Source of the DNA: Kutzneria buriramensis
GTDB lineage: Bacteria > Actinomycetota > Actinomycetes > Mycobacteriales > Pseudonocardiaceae
Direction: 5' to 3'
DNA: 64,000 nucleotides
Assembly (NCBI RefSeq): GCF_003387475.1
Contig: NZ_QUNO01000015.1
Coordinates: 124,001-188,000 of the forward strand
The translations under genes and the position numbers were made by a program. The notes beneath the pieces are model-generated. The model did not search any database. It saw only the letters and a program-made list of their open reading frames with translations, and was not told the origin of the DNA. This document shows positions 39,812 through 47,379 of this stretch, one piece after another; the first letter of the stretch is position 1; every line of letters begins with the position of its first letter.

Positions 39812-40417
39812 ATGCCGATCAGCCGACTGCCCGTCGACGAGCAGGTCGATGCGCTGCGCGAGATCCTCAGCCACAACACCGCCCTGACCGACGTGCTGGC
39901 CCGCGCCGCCGAGCTGAATCTGCCCGGCTGGTACCTGACCGCCGGCTGCGTGTTCCAGACCGTGTGGAACGTGGTCACCGGCCGCCCCGCCACCGACGGC
40001 ATCCTGGACTACGACCTGTTCTACTTCGACGGCGCCGACCTGTCCTGGGAGGCCGAGGACACCGTCATCCAGGCCGGCCGCACGGCGTTCGCCGACATCC
40101 CGGCCGAGGTCGAGATCCGCAACGAGGCGCGCGTGCACCTGTGGTACGAGCAGAAGTTCGGCGTGCCCTGCCAGCCGTACGACTCGACCGAAGCCGCCAT
40201 CGACTCGTTCGCCGCCACCACCTGCTGCATCGGCATCCGGGTCGACTCCGGTGGGCGGTGGCGGGTCTATGCGCCGCACGGCCTTTCGGATGCGTTCAAC
40301 CTCGTCGTGCGTCCGAACCCGGTGCTGGCTCCTCGTGACGTGTACGAGGCGAAGACCGCCCGCTGGCGTCGGCAATGGCCCACCCTGACCGTGCTTGCCT
40401 GGCCCCAGGCCGCGTAG
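39812..40417 (+). CDS. Nucleotidyltransferase family protein (DUF925 / NTP_transf_6-like)
   Basis: 201 residues. The fold markers are WYLTAGCVFQTVWNVVTG, GILDYDLFYFDG with the two-Asp metal motif, EVEIRNEARVHLWYEQKFG and STEAAIDSFAATTCCIGIRV, all typical of this nucleotidyltransferase-like family. The metal-binding Asp pair and the distal Glu/Arg suggest catalytic competence, but no substrate is known for the family. Two bases separate it from the Crp-type regulator gene, so the two are probably cotranscribed. Confidence 0.82.
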   Translation: MPISRLPVDEQVDALREILSHNTALTDVLARAAELNLPGWYLTAGCVFQTVWNVVTGRPATDGILDYDLFYFDGADLSWEAEDTVIQAGRTAFADIPAEVEIRNEARVHLWYEQKFGVPCQPYDSTEAAIDSFAATTCCIGIRVDSGGRWRVYAPHGLSDAFNLVVRPNPVLAPRDVYEAKTARWRRQWPTLTVLAWPQAA

Positions 40418-40419
40418 CC

Positions 40420-41088
40420 ATGGACGTCGACGGCAGCCTCCTCGCCTACCTGGGCCCGGCCGACCGGACCTACCTGCTCGATGCCGGCCTGAAGCGGTCG
40501 TTCGCGGCGGACGAGGTCCTGATCCGCGAGGAGGATCCGTCGGACTTCCTGCACGTGATCGTGTCGGGCTGGGTGCGGGTGTCGACGCTGTTGGACGACG
40601 GCCGGGAGCTGGTCTACGCGCTGCGCGGGCCGGGGGATGTGTTGGGGGATCTGGCGGCGCTGCACGGGTGGGAGCGGTCGGCCTCGGTTCGCAGCATCGA
40701 GCCGACGACGGTGGCGCAGCTGACGGCCGCTCGGTTCCAGGCCTGCCTGCGCGAACGGCCCGAGATCGCCATGGCGCTGATCAAGACGCTGGCGGTGCGG
40801 CTGCGGCAGGCGGAGAAGGCCCGCGTCGGGGCCGTGGAACTGGACGTCGGTCACCGCCTGGCCGCGCACCTGGCCCGCCTGATGGCCGAGCGGGGTAGGC
40901 AGACGCCCGAGGGGGTCGTGATCGACACGCCGTTCACGCAGGAGGAATTGGCCAAACAGCTCGGGGCCTCCCGACGGGCGGTGGCCCGCGCGATGGCGAT
41001 GCTGCGTAGCCGCGGCGTGGTCAGCACCGGCCGCCGGCGCATCGTGGTCAGCCGCCCGGAGGTGCTGCGGTCGCTGGCCCGCGTGTGA
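40420..41088 (+). CDS. Crp/Fnr family transcriptional regulator
   Basis: 222 residues. Cyclic-nucleotide-binding-type beta barrel (LIREEDPSDFLHVIVSGWVRV, GPGDVLGDLAALHGWERSASVRSIEPT), a long dimerisation helix (ERPEIAMALIKTLAVRLRQAEKA) and a winged HTH (TQEELAKQLGASRRAVARAMAMLRSRGVV). The phosphate-binding cassette lacks the canonical Arg-Ser pair of cAMP-binding Crp (here GDLAALHGWERSASV), so the ligand is uncertain. Target genes unknown. Start 40420 is chosen because it follows the upstream stop by two bases; an in-frame start lies at 40375. Confidence 0.88.
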   Translation: MDVDGSLLAYLGPADRTYLLDAGLKRSFAADEVLIREEDPSDFLHVIVSGWVRVSTLLDDGRELVYALRGPGDVLGDLAALHGWERSASVRSIEPTTVAQLTAARFQACLRERPEIAMALIKTLAVRLRQAEKARVGAVELDVGHRLAAHLARLMAERGRQTPEGVVIDTPFTQEELAKQLGASRRAVARAMAMLRSRGVVSTGRRRIVVSRPEVLRSLARV

Positions 41089-41153
41089 GCCACATGGCAC
41101 GTTCGCGGTGTGCCACGCGGCGCTGAGTTCCCGCCCCTTCCCGCCCATTCTGA

Positions 41154-41192
41154 ATTCGGATCGGATTTCCGATTCGAATGACGAGGGAGGGG
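41154..41192 (+). promoter_or_regulatory. Inverted repeat plus very strong ribosome binding site of the 15-codon ORF
   Basis: ATTCGGATCGG (41154-41164) can pair with CCGATTCGAAT (41169-41179), fully in RNA if one G-U pair is allowed. The purine tract GAGGGAGGGG follows at once and ends about seven bases before ATG 41199. It may be an operator or a leader hairpin controlling access to the ribosome site. Confidence 0.5.
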
Positions 41193-41198
41193 AAAACC

Positions 41199-41246
41199 AT
41201 GGAGAGCCACGTCATCGTGTGGATCGCCGGCGTCGCCCGCGCCTGA
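41199..41246 (+). CDS. Very short ORF, 15 residues, hypothetical peptide
   Basis: The product is MESHVIVWIAGVARA. Support is positional: one of the best Shine-Dalgarno sequences in the window sits upstream, an inverted repeat precedes it and a strong stem-loop follows 21 bases after the stop. No long downstream gene on the same strand exists, so it is not an attenuator leader for a visible gene. It could be a secreted or membrane micropeptide, or a small RNA could be the true product. Confidence 0.4.
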   Translation: MESHVIVWIAGVARA

Positions 41247-41267
41247 TCGCCGCACACGCCTCGCTGA

Positions 41268-41300
41268 GCTCGCCGACCGGGGCCTATCCGGTCGGCGAGC
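41268..41300. terminator. Bidirectional terminator stem-loop
   Basis: GCTCGCCGACCGG (41268-41280) pairs perfectly with CCGGTCGGCGAGC (41288-41300) around a 7-base loop. It sits between the plus-strand small ORF and the end of the minus-strand cyclase-like gene, five bases from the latter's stop. Confidence 0.85.
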
Positions 41301-41304
41301 GTCT

Positions 41305-42312
41305 TCAGCGCGGCACGTGCAGCCAAGCCCGCTCGCTGAATCCCTTTCCCGGAATATCCACGTCCATTTCGGCGAAGGCGCCGGGCGTGAGCCCGTGATA
41401 GCCGTGCCGAATGACGTCCTGGAACAATGTCCGCGACACCATCACGGCGTGGTCCACGCCGCGGTCGGCCGCCAGCGCGGTCCGCAGCGCCGGCGAGTCG
41501 AGCAGCCGGTGCACGGCGATCGTGGACGAGCCGACCCAGCCGTTGACGCTGGGCGTGAGCAGCCCGCGGTCCATCGCCATCCTGATCCGCAGCCGATGGT
41601 GGTCGTCCAGGTCGCGGTTGACGTCCCGCAGCGCCTGCGCCAGCCCCTCGATCAGCAGCGGCACCACCCGGGTCTCGTCCAGGCCCTCCGGCAGGATCGC
41701 GAACTGGCTGTCGCCGGCGCCCTCCGTGAGCACGGCCGACTCGTCCACACCCGCGTGCGCCCGGGCGCGCCGCATCACGATGAGCAGCCGTTCCTGCGCC
41801 AGCATCGCCTCCGGATTGCCGAACCGGCTGTAGCGCTCGATGTCCGCCGCCAGACACAAGCGCACGCGCGGCTTGTCCGCGGCGGCGCTGCGCCGGGACG
41901 GCACCACCACACGGAATCGCCACGGTGCCGGCGCGCGGTGGTGATCGATCCGCCGGCGCAAACCCTTGCGGGCGAAGGACATGTCCACGCGGACCGTCAG
42001 ATCGAGCTCCCGCGGCGACGACTCGATCGGCAGGAATGCCTGCAGCGCAACGGCTTCCGTCGGTAGCGCCGGGCCGTCGAACCGGCCGAGCGTCCAGCCG
42101 AAGGTCGACTCGCCGATGCCGGCGACCGCGCTCAGCGAGGGGCCGGACAGGTCGGCGACGGGTACGGAAGGCGAGAGCTGGCCCCGAACGTGCGTCACGA
42201 TCCGGTGCCAGCCCGGCTCGGGCGGCCCCGGCGTGAGCACCACCGACAGCGCCGCCGTGTCGTCGGCGACGGTGACCGGCAGGCAGGCCACCGTCGCCAG
42301 GTTCGGGGTCAT
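41305..42312 (-). CDS. Class III nucleotidyl-cyclase-like protein
   Basis: 335 residues. The N-terminal ~145 are beta-rich and unrecognised. Residues 150-335 look like a class III adenylyl/guanylyl cyclase fold: LCLAADIERYSRFG with D157 in the first metal position, LTEGAGDSQFAILPE with D201 in the second, a RLRIRMAMDRGLL strand and WVGSSTIAVHRLLDSP in the place of the GxxVNxAxRL substrate helix. Both metal Asp are kept. The product nucleotide cannot be read. The start overlaps the stop of the NUDIX-like gene (ATGA), so the two are translated together. Pycsar cyclases share this fold; a link to phage defence is inference. Confidence 0.65.
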   Translation of the reverse strand: MTPNLATVACLPVTVADDTAALSVVLTPGPPEPGWHRIVTHVRGQLSPSVPVADLSGPSLSAVAGIGESTFGWTLGRFDGPALPTEAVALQAFLPIESSPRELDLTVRVDMSFARKGLRRRIDHHRAPAPWRFRVVVPSRRSAAADKPRVRLCLAADIERYSRFGNPEAMLAQERLLIVMRRARAHAGVDESAVLTEGAGDSQFAILPEGLDETRVVPLLIEGLAQALRDVNRDLDDHHRLRIRMAMDRGLLTPSVNGWVGSSTIAVHRLLDSPALRTALAADRGVDHAVMVSRTLFQDVIRHGYHGLTPGAFAEMDVDIPGKGFSERAWLHVPR

Positions 42313-42983
42313 CGCAGCGACGGGATGTCGGACCGGGTGCGGGCGCCCCCGGTGAGGTACGCGGTGTGCGGCGCGATCAGCGCCCGGCCGGCGCGGCCGT
42401 GCAGGATGTCCTCCGCGCCGGCGGCCAACACCGTGTGCACGCGGGGATCCGCCGCCAGCGCGATGATCCGGTCCCGTAATCGCACCGAACGCTGGTTGGC
42501 GCACACCAGGTCGTGGAACTCGAACCGGCGCAGCTGGCGGTACGGCTTGCCCGGCACCGGATCCGGCCCCTCGATCTCCGTGCGCAGGTGAGCAAAGCTC
42601 ACATATCGCACATCCGCCGCCAGATCGGGAAAACCGACCTCCGTCAGCTCCTCGGTGAGCTCGCGGCGAAGGCACTCCTCGGCGTCCTCGCGGTAGGCGC
42701 CGCTCTCGAACCAGCGCAGGAAGCCCGGCACCGAGCGCGCCGGCAGCAGGCCGCGCAGGTCCCGGCGCATGTCGGACTCCCGATCGGTCCACCGGTCACC
42801 GCGGAAATCCAGCGCCTCCAACACATCCGCCGCCGGCCCGTAGTACTTGAACACGCCGCCGGGCGGGGTGAACGCCCCCGGTCGCGAGCGTGCCTCGAAC
42901 AGCACGATCCCCTCGTCGTCCCGGATGCGCAGGATCGCCGAGAACGACACCCGGACGTGCAGCGGAGCCGCCAGCAACCGCAT
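42309..42983 (-). CDS. SMODS-associated NUDIX-type (Sa_NUDIX-like) protein
   Basis: 224 residues. The sequence shows VRVSFSAILRIRDDEGIVLF, FTPPGGVFKYYGPAADVLEAL, RRDLRGLLPARSVPGFLRWF and SGAYREDAEECLRREL. The order PPGG-x-x-KYY, DLR, F-x-WF-x-SG-x-x-RE and REL-x-EEL is what I recall for the SMODS-associated NUDIX family found with nucleotide-second-messenger defence systems. The NUDIX core RELTEE is intact (residues 107-112), although the preceding Glu of the box is shifted. ATG 42983 has AAGGAGGT eight bases upstream; an in-frame GTG at 43016 has none. First gene of a coupled pair with the cyclase-like protein. Confidence 0.7.
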   Translation of the reverse strand: MRLLAAPLHVRVSFSAILRIRDDEGIVLFEARSRPGAFTPPGGVFKYYGPAADVLEALDFRGDRWTDRESDMRRDLRGLLPARSVPGFLRWFESGAYREDAEECLRRELTEELTEVGFPDLAADVRYVSFAHLRTEIEGPDPVPGKPYRQLRRFEFHDLVCANQRSVRLRDRIIALAADPRVHTVLAAGAEDILHGRAGRALIAPHTAYLTGGARTRSDIPSLR

Positions 42984-43062
42984 GGGCCCCACCTCCTTTC
43001 GCTGTGCGCCCGTCACGTCCGTCAGTGACCGGCGACGTCGTCGTGGGAGGGACAGGAAGCTG

Positions 43063-43203
43063 ATGACCAGACGAGCACAGCCGGTGTCCGCCGGGCAATG
43101 CCAGCTGCTGCTGGATCTGTTCCGCCGGGAGCTGGCCGACGCCGCATCAGCCGAGGATCTCGACGACAGCGTCGACGATCCGGGCCAGTCGGAGGGCGGA
43201 TAG
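43063..43203 (+). CDS. Small hypothetical protein, 46 residues
   Basis: The ORF MTRRAQPVSAGQCQLLLDLF... has a GGGAGGGACAGGAAG ribosome-site region and high third-position GC. Its last 57 bases overlap the end of the minus-strand sigma-like gene. It starts divergently from the NUDIX-like gene. It is short enough to be fortuitous. Confidence 0.3.
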   Translation: MTRRAQPVSAGQCQLLLDLFRRELADAASAEDLDDSVDDPGQSEGG

Positions 43204-44055
43204 CCGGCCGTGGAACGCCCGGCGCACGACGTCCGCCGCCACCTCTCGGACGTCCTCGCCGGCGTCCACGCGGCGGCAGATGGCCCACACCGCCCACTCC
43301 GCCACGCCCTCCTCGTCCCGCTCCGGGGCCAGCGCCAGCGGCGTCGACACCGGGTGCATGGGCGCCGGCGTCTGCTTGCGCCCCAACGGTTGTTCGACGT
43401 TCCTCTCGTACCACAGCGGCCGCGTGCGCATCGCCGCGAGCACCCGCTCCACGTCCCACGCGGTCGCCTCCGGCGTGCTGCCCGCCCAGTCTCCCGTCAC
43501 GTGCGCACGGCGGTCCGCCCAGCTGTCCAGCGGCCAGAGCTGGTGGCCCGCCGTCATCGGAACGCCCACCCATTCCATGATGTGCAAGGAGAGCGCGGTC
43601 AGCCACGGGTCGTGCCGCAGCCGTTCCGAGAGCCACCCCGGCACCCTCGGCCGCTGCGGCGCCCCGAGCTGACCGCGCCGTCGGCGGTAGCCGTCGACCG
43701 TCGCCGCCCTTGCCATGCCGGCGATCCACGCCTCCAGGTCGTTGATCGGCACCGTCGCCCGGCGCCGCACGCCGTCCACCACCGCCTCCACGTCGTCATG
43801 GAAACCGTCCACGCAGTCCGGGGACAGCTGCGTCACCCGGCTGGCGCACCGGCGGTGGCCGCGGCGCAGTTCCAGCGGTCTGGTCAGCCGGTCGAAGACG
43901 ATCGGCCACACGAGTGAATACAACGTCGCGAACAGCCTTGCCTGCCTAGCATTGGCCGGGCTGGACAGCTGCGCGCCCAGCCGCCCGCCGCGGGCGAGTT
44001 CGCGCAGCTCATCGAGGTCGCCCAGCGGGACGACGGGAGTGTGCGCTGCCGACAC
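43147..44055 (-). CDS. Sigma-factor-like protein of unknown function
   Basis: 302 residues. The middle part, INDLEAWIAGMARAATVDGY then RRRRGQLGAPQRPRVPGWLS, resembles sigma region 2 (VxNxxxDxxR type) but with a Pro-rich follow-up, and is followed by DPWLTALSLHIMEWVGVP, LWPLDSWADRRA, GSTPEATAWDVERVLAAMR and RPLWYERNVEQPLGRKQ. I recall this order from a conserved actinomycete hypothetical family. No region 4 HTH is clear. GTG 44055 has GAGGAGATGG upstream; a longer start at 44160 lacks support. Divergent from the HTH gene at 44177, sharing a 121-base intergenic region. Confidence 0.6.
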   Translation of the reverse strand: MSAAHTPVVPLGDLDELRELARGGRLGAQLSSPANARQARLFATLYSLVWPIVFDRLTRPLELRRGHRRCASRVTQLSPDCVDGFHDDVEAVVDGVRRRATVPINDLEAWIAGMARAATVDGYRRRRGQLGAPQRPRVPGWLSERLRHDPWLTALSLHIMEWVGVPMTAGHQLWPLDSWADRRAHVTGDWAGSTPEATAWDVERVLAAMRTRPLWYERNVEQPLGRKQTPAPMHPVSTPLALAPERDEEGVAEWAVWAICRRVDAGEDVREVAADVVRRAFHGRLSALRLARIVDAVVEILG

Positions 44056-44176
44056 CGACCATCTCCTCGGCCATCCGGATAGCCTGTCCGGGTGGATGGT
44101 CGCGTGGCCTCCGCGCCGGAACTGGCCAATTCCTGGCCGATCCCGGTCGGGGCCGGCCATTCGTCATGGAGGGGGC

Positions 44177-45133
44177 ATGACGCGGTACGAGACCGATCTG
44201 ACCGGTGAGTTCCTGGTGCTGCGGCGGGGGCGGGGGCTGCACCGGCCGGCCGTGCACAGCTTGATCGGACCCGCCGTCGCGCGGTGGGCCGACATCCCGC
44301 CAGACTGCCCGAACCCCGAGATCCGGCGGCTCGTCGACGCCGCCGTCGCGCAGATTCCCGAGGCGGATCTCCTTGCGGAGGAACGCAGAGTCGTCCTGGT
44401 GGCCCTTGCGTTGGACCGGGATCGCTACGCCGCCAAGCTGTCCGCCCGGACCGAGCTGCTGGCGAGCGAGTTCCACTGGTCCGAGCGCACCGCCCGGCGG
44501 CGCATCGACGACGCCTTCGTCAAGCTGGCCCAGGTCATCGCCCGGCGCGTCGATCCGTCCGATCCGGAACGCGGGTGGGCCGTCCGTCAGCTACGGGTGC
44601 TCGTGCGCCTGGATCGTCCCGCCCCCGAGGTCATCGAGGAGCGCACCATCGTCGCCACCCGCGACGGCCTCGACCGCATTGTGGCCCGCTTCAGCGTGCC
44701 GCGGCCTCCCGACGGCGCCGACGTCGACCGCGACGTGCACGCCGACATCCAGCACGGCGCCCGCATCGTCGCCCAGAACCGCCAGGGCACCAGCCATTTC
44801 CGGTACATCCTCGAACTGCCGCGACCGCTCGCCCGCAACGAGTCGCACACGTACTCGATCGTCTTCCAGGTCCGGGACGGGCTGCCCATCTCCGACCACT
44901 ACGTCTTCAGCCCGCTGGTCAGCTGCACCCTGTTCGAGACCCGCGTCCGCTTCTCCGCCGCGCGCCGGCCCGTCGCCGTCTGGCAGACCGAGCGGGCCTT
45001 CCCCCGCACCCTCCCGCACCACGGCGTTCCCGACGGACCCATCCTTCCCCTCGACCGCGCCGACGAGGTCCACGCCCGCTTCGACCGTCCCGAACAGGGC
45101 TTCAGCTACGGCATCTGCTGGCTCTACCCCTGA
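44177..45133 (+). CDS. HTH protein with C-terminal beta-rich sensor-like domain
   Basis: 318 residues. An N-terminal helical region (HSLIGPAVARWADIP, EIRRLVDAAVAQIP) is followed by an HTH-like segment FHWSERTARRRIDDAFVKLAQVIAR at about residues 98-122. Residues 165-318 alternate strands (GLDRIVARFSVPRPP, SHFRYILELPRPL, HTYSIVFQVRDG, CTLFETRVRFSA), suggesting a beta sandwich. ATG 44177 follows GGAGGGGGC. The neighbouring sigma-like gene is transcribed away from it, so both may share control. No named family is certain. Confidence 0.65.
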   Translation: MTRYETDLTGEFLVLRRGRGLHRPAVHSLIGPAVARWADIPPDCPNPEIRRLVDAAVAQIPEADLLAEERRVVLVALALDRDRYAAKLSARTELLASEFHWSERTARRRIDDAFVKLAQVIARRVDPSDPERGWAVRQLRVLVRLDRPAPEVIEERTIVATRDGLDRIVARFSVPRPPDGADVDRDVHADIQHGARIVAQNRQGTSHFRYILELPRPLARNESHTYSIVFQVRDGLPISDHYVFSPLVSCTLFETRVRFSAARRPVAVWQTERAFPRTLPHHGVPDGPILPLDRADEVHARFDRPEQGFSYGICWLYP

Positions 45134-45352
45134 GCGTGGTCGACCTCCCCGTCATCGGAGGCGCTGATCGACCTGGCCGGCGAGCGGGGCTGGATCGCCC
45201 GGGACGTGGTCGACTACGCGCACGTGCTGCGCGGCCACCGCAACCTCGTGCACCCGCGCCGGCAGCACATGGACGGCTACCGGCCCGACGAGGACTTCGT
45301 CCGTATTGCCTGGAATGTCGTGGTGGCCGCGCTGGACGACCTGGCGGGGTGA
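45134..45352 (+). pseudogene. HEPN-like C-terminal gene fragment
   Basis: Directly after the stop at 45131-45133 and in the same frame, the DNA reads through 72 further codons giving SSEALIDLAGERGWIARDVV, VLRGHRNLVHPRRQ, then RIAWNVVVAALDDLAG before a stop. R-N-L-V-H-P is the R-x4-6-H type motif of HEPN-like domains that end many bacterial hypothetical proteins. No start codon precedes the conserved part. It looks like the remnant of a larger gene truncated by a rearrangement. Confidence 0.5.
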
Positions 45353-45353
45353 G

Positions 45354-45656
45354 TCAGGACACGCCGAGCAGGCCGTCGATGCCGGTCACCCGCATCACCT
45401 TGAGCAGGTGCGGGCGTGGATTGGCGACGGTGAAGCCGATGCCGAGCCGCTCGGCGTGCTGGCGGCCGGACAGCAGTACCCGCAGGCCGGTCGAGTCCAT
45501 GAAGGAGACCTCGGCCAGGTCGATTCTGACCGCCTTGGCGCCGACGGACTCGACAGCCGCGGTGACGGCCTCCTCGAGACTCGGCGCGGTGCCCAGATCC
45601 ACCTCGCCGGCCACGGCGAGGACCACGGTCTCCGTTCCTTCGCTGCTTACTCGCAC
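45354..45656 (-). CDS. STAS domain anti-sigma factor antagonist
   Basis: 100 residues forming one STAS domain: VVLAVAGEVDLGTAPSLEEAV, RIDLAEVSFMDSTGLRVLLS with the phosphorylatable Ser of DSTG, and FTVANPRPHLLKVMRVTGID. By family, the unphosphorylated form binds an anti-sigma kinase and frees a sigma factor. No RsbW-type kinase gene is adjacent, so partners are elsewhere. The PP2C phosphatase at 30314-31447 is a candidate activator. GTG start at 45656; the stop almost touches the HEPN-like remnant on the other strand. Confidence 0.9.
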   Translation of the reverse strand: MRVSSEGTETVVLAVAGEVDLGTAPSLEEAVTAAVESVGAKAVRIDLAEVSFMDSTGLRVLLSGRQHAERLGIGFTVANPRPHLLKVMRVTGIDGLLGVS

Positions 45657-46005
45657 CGGGCAACCCTACTTGCGACCGTGCAAACGGCGTAGTGCCGTAT
45701 CCGGTTCGGGGTGTCGGAAGACGTGACGGGCCGGCGGAGTGGCGATCCGGTCGGGCATTTGGGCCGCCGGCGGCCGAGCGGTGAAGTCCCTGTGGCGCAG
45801 GGGATTCGGCGACACGGCGTCGATCTGGACGGCGGCGTCGGTGAGGGCCGGATCGTCCAGTGAGATCCAGTTCACCAAGTCGCCGTGGGGATACCGTCCG
45901 ATCACCGACCGTCACCAGTCTGGTCGTTGGATCGATGCCGGTGTCACCCTTCGCGACGACGTGGTGGCGGCCGGTGGTGAGCAGTGCGGCGACCGCCTGA
46001 TCACG
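45657..46005. other. 349-base stretch without a convincing gene
   Basis: Overlapping short ORFs exist on both strands (for example plus-strand from 45739 and minus-strand 45666-45905 and a frame starting at 46026), but none has a ribosome site plus a recognisable product. The two minus-strand frames abut near 45900 and could be one decayed gene, beginning MTVSVTRRDQAVAALL; this is not certain. Confidence 0.5.
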
Positions 46006-46030
46006 GCGTGTGACCGAGACGGTCACGCGC
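46006..46030 (-). terminator. Stem-loop after the QueA-like gene
   Basis: GCGTGTGACCG and CGGTCACGCGC form an 11-bp stem (one wobble) with a 3-base loop, three bases beyond the stop of the QueA-like gene. Confidence 0.65.
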
Positions 46031-46033
46031 GGG

Positions 46034-47041
46034 CTACGGCAGCAGCAGGTTCACATCGCCGAACTCGTGCCACAGGTAGCCGGCCCGGACCGCCTCCGTG
46101 TAGCAGGCCAGCAGCAGCGGCTCGTCGGCGATCGCGGCCAGCATGTCCAGGTGCGAGGCCATCGGCTCGTGGAAGCCGGTGAGCAGTCCGTCGATCACGC
46201 GCACGCCCCGTTCCGGCGTGATCACCAGCTCGGTCCAGCCCTTCGCCGGCACCACCCGGTCGCCCTCGACGGCGCTTTCCAGCGCCCGCACGGCGGTGGT
46301 GCCGATGCCGATGATCCGGTTGCCGGCCGCGCGCGCCTGGTTGACGACGCGGGCGGTCGTCGCCGACACGGAAAACCGCTCCGGGTAGGGACGTTCGTGT
46401 GCCTCCGGTGACGCGACGCCGGTGTGCAGCAGGATCGGCGCGAACTGGATGCCGGCCGACACCAGCCGCGTGACGATCCGGTCGGTGAACGGTCGGCCCG
46501 CGCTGGGCATCTCCGCGCTGCCGGGATGGGTGGCGAAAACCGTTTGGTAGTAAGGCAAGGACCACGCCCGTGGCACGTAGCCGTAGCGAATGGGCACGCC
46601 GTGGTTCAGGAGGTACTGCGGCACCGAGGCAACGTCGAACAGCGCCGTCCACAGTCGACCCCGCGAGTACGGCTCCAGCAGCGTCACCGAGGCGTCGCCG
46701 GGAAGTTCGTACCGCTGGCCGGCGACGGCGTTCCCGTACGGGCCGTCGGCGGTGCGCAGCTCGACCAGCCAGCTGCCGTCGGGTTGCTGCGTCGACACGT
46801 GCAGCCGCAGGTCGGCGTTCACCACCGGCACGGCCGCCGGCAGCGTCGCCGAGGTGTTGACCACCAGCACATCGCCCGGCGTCAACAGCGTCGGCAGCTC
46901 GTCGAACCGGTGGTGGCTGATCTCCCCGGACGCACGGCGGCCCACCATCAGCCGCACGCCGTCCCGCGCCAGCCCCCGGGCCTCCGGCGGCTCGTGCGCC
47001 TCCAGCTCGGTCGGCAGCGTGAATTCCACGGTCGCAGTCAT
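46034..47041 (-). CDS. QueA-like S-adenosylmethionine:tRNA ribosyltransferase-isomerase family protein
   Basis: 335 residues. Family features: FDELPTLLTPGDVLVVNTSAT near the start, then PIRYGYVPRAWSLPYYQTVF and FATHPGSAEMPSAGRPFT, ILLHTGVASPE, RVVNQARAAGNRIIGIGTTAVRALES, and a C-terminal HLDMLAAIADEPLLL. QueA makes epoxyqueuosine in tRNA, but this protein is embedded with a VOC protein and an SDR rather than queuosine genes, so it may be one of the divergent actinobacterial paralogues. Its ATG overlaps the VOC stop (ATGA). Last gene of a three-gene operon. Confidence 0.85.
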   Translation of the reverse strand: MTATVEFTLPTELEAHEPPEARGLARDGVRLMVGRRASGEISHHRFDELPTLLTPGDVLVVNTSATLPAAVPVVNADLRLHVSTQQPDGSWLVELRTADGPYGNAVAGQRYELPGDASVTLLEPYSRGRLWTALFDVASVPQYLLNHGVPIRYGYVPRAWSLPYYQTVFATHPGSAEMPSAGRPFTDRIVTRLVSAGIQFAPILLHTGVASPEAHERPYPERFSVSATTARVVNQARAAGNRIIGIGTTAVRALESAVEGDRVVPAKGWTELVITPERGVRVIDGLLTGFHEPMASHLDMLAAIADEPLLLACYTEAVRAGYLWHEFGDVNLLLP

Positions 47042-47379
47042 CGCTCACTCCAGATCATCACGGTCGCCCCCGCCGGGCCGCGCACCTCGAAGCCGTAGTG
47101 GCCCCGGGGATAGCGGCCCGGCCCGCGCAACACCTCGACGCCGTGCAGCCCCGCGAAGGCGGCGTCCACCTCGGCATCGGTGGCCAGCTCGAACGCCAGC
47201 GGCGCCGGCCGCGGCGAGCCCGCCGCGGCCAGCTCCACGTACGCGCCGTCGGCGGCCCGCAGCACGACCCCGCCCTCGAATCGATCCACTTCGGACAGCC
47301 CGAGTCGGACTGTGTAGAACTCGGTCGCCGCCTGGAGGTCCTCGACCTCGTACGGCAACCACAGCGCGATCGGTGTCAC
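47038..47379 (-). CDS. Small VOC (glyoxalase-like) protein
   Basis: 113 residues, a single VOC domain: ALWLPYEVEDLQAATEFYTV, RLGLSEVDRFEGGVVLR, AFELATDAEVDAAFAGL and HYGFEVRGPAGATVMIW. The usual metal His of the first strand is missing (ALWLPY), so it may be a binding rather than catalytic protein. GTG 47379 overlaps the stop of the SDR gene (GTGA), and its own stop overlaps the QueA-like start. Confidence 0.8.
   Translation of the reverse strand: MTPIALWLPYEVEDLQAATEFYTVRLGLSEVDRFEGGVVLRAADGAYVELAAAGSPRPAPLAFELATDAEVDAAFAGLHGVEVLRGPGRYPRGHYGFEVRGPAGATVMIWSER

Noticed and set aside
41199-41246. Transcription attenuator leader peptide for a downstream biosynthetic gene
   Set aside because: No same-strand gene follows the terminator; the next gene is on the opposite strand, so an attenuator role has no target.
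42313-42792. Long N-terminal extension of the cyclase-like frame
   Set aside because: It overlaps the NUDIX-like gene in another frame and is Gly/Arg/Ala-rich nonsense; ATG 42312 with ATGA coupling is the natural start.
45277-46026. Minus-strand 249-codon frame across the STAS gene
   Set aside because: It overlaps the well-supported STAS gene and turns into Arg/Gly-rich sequence; only its first ~45 codons look protein-like and have no ribosome site.
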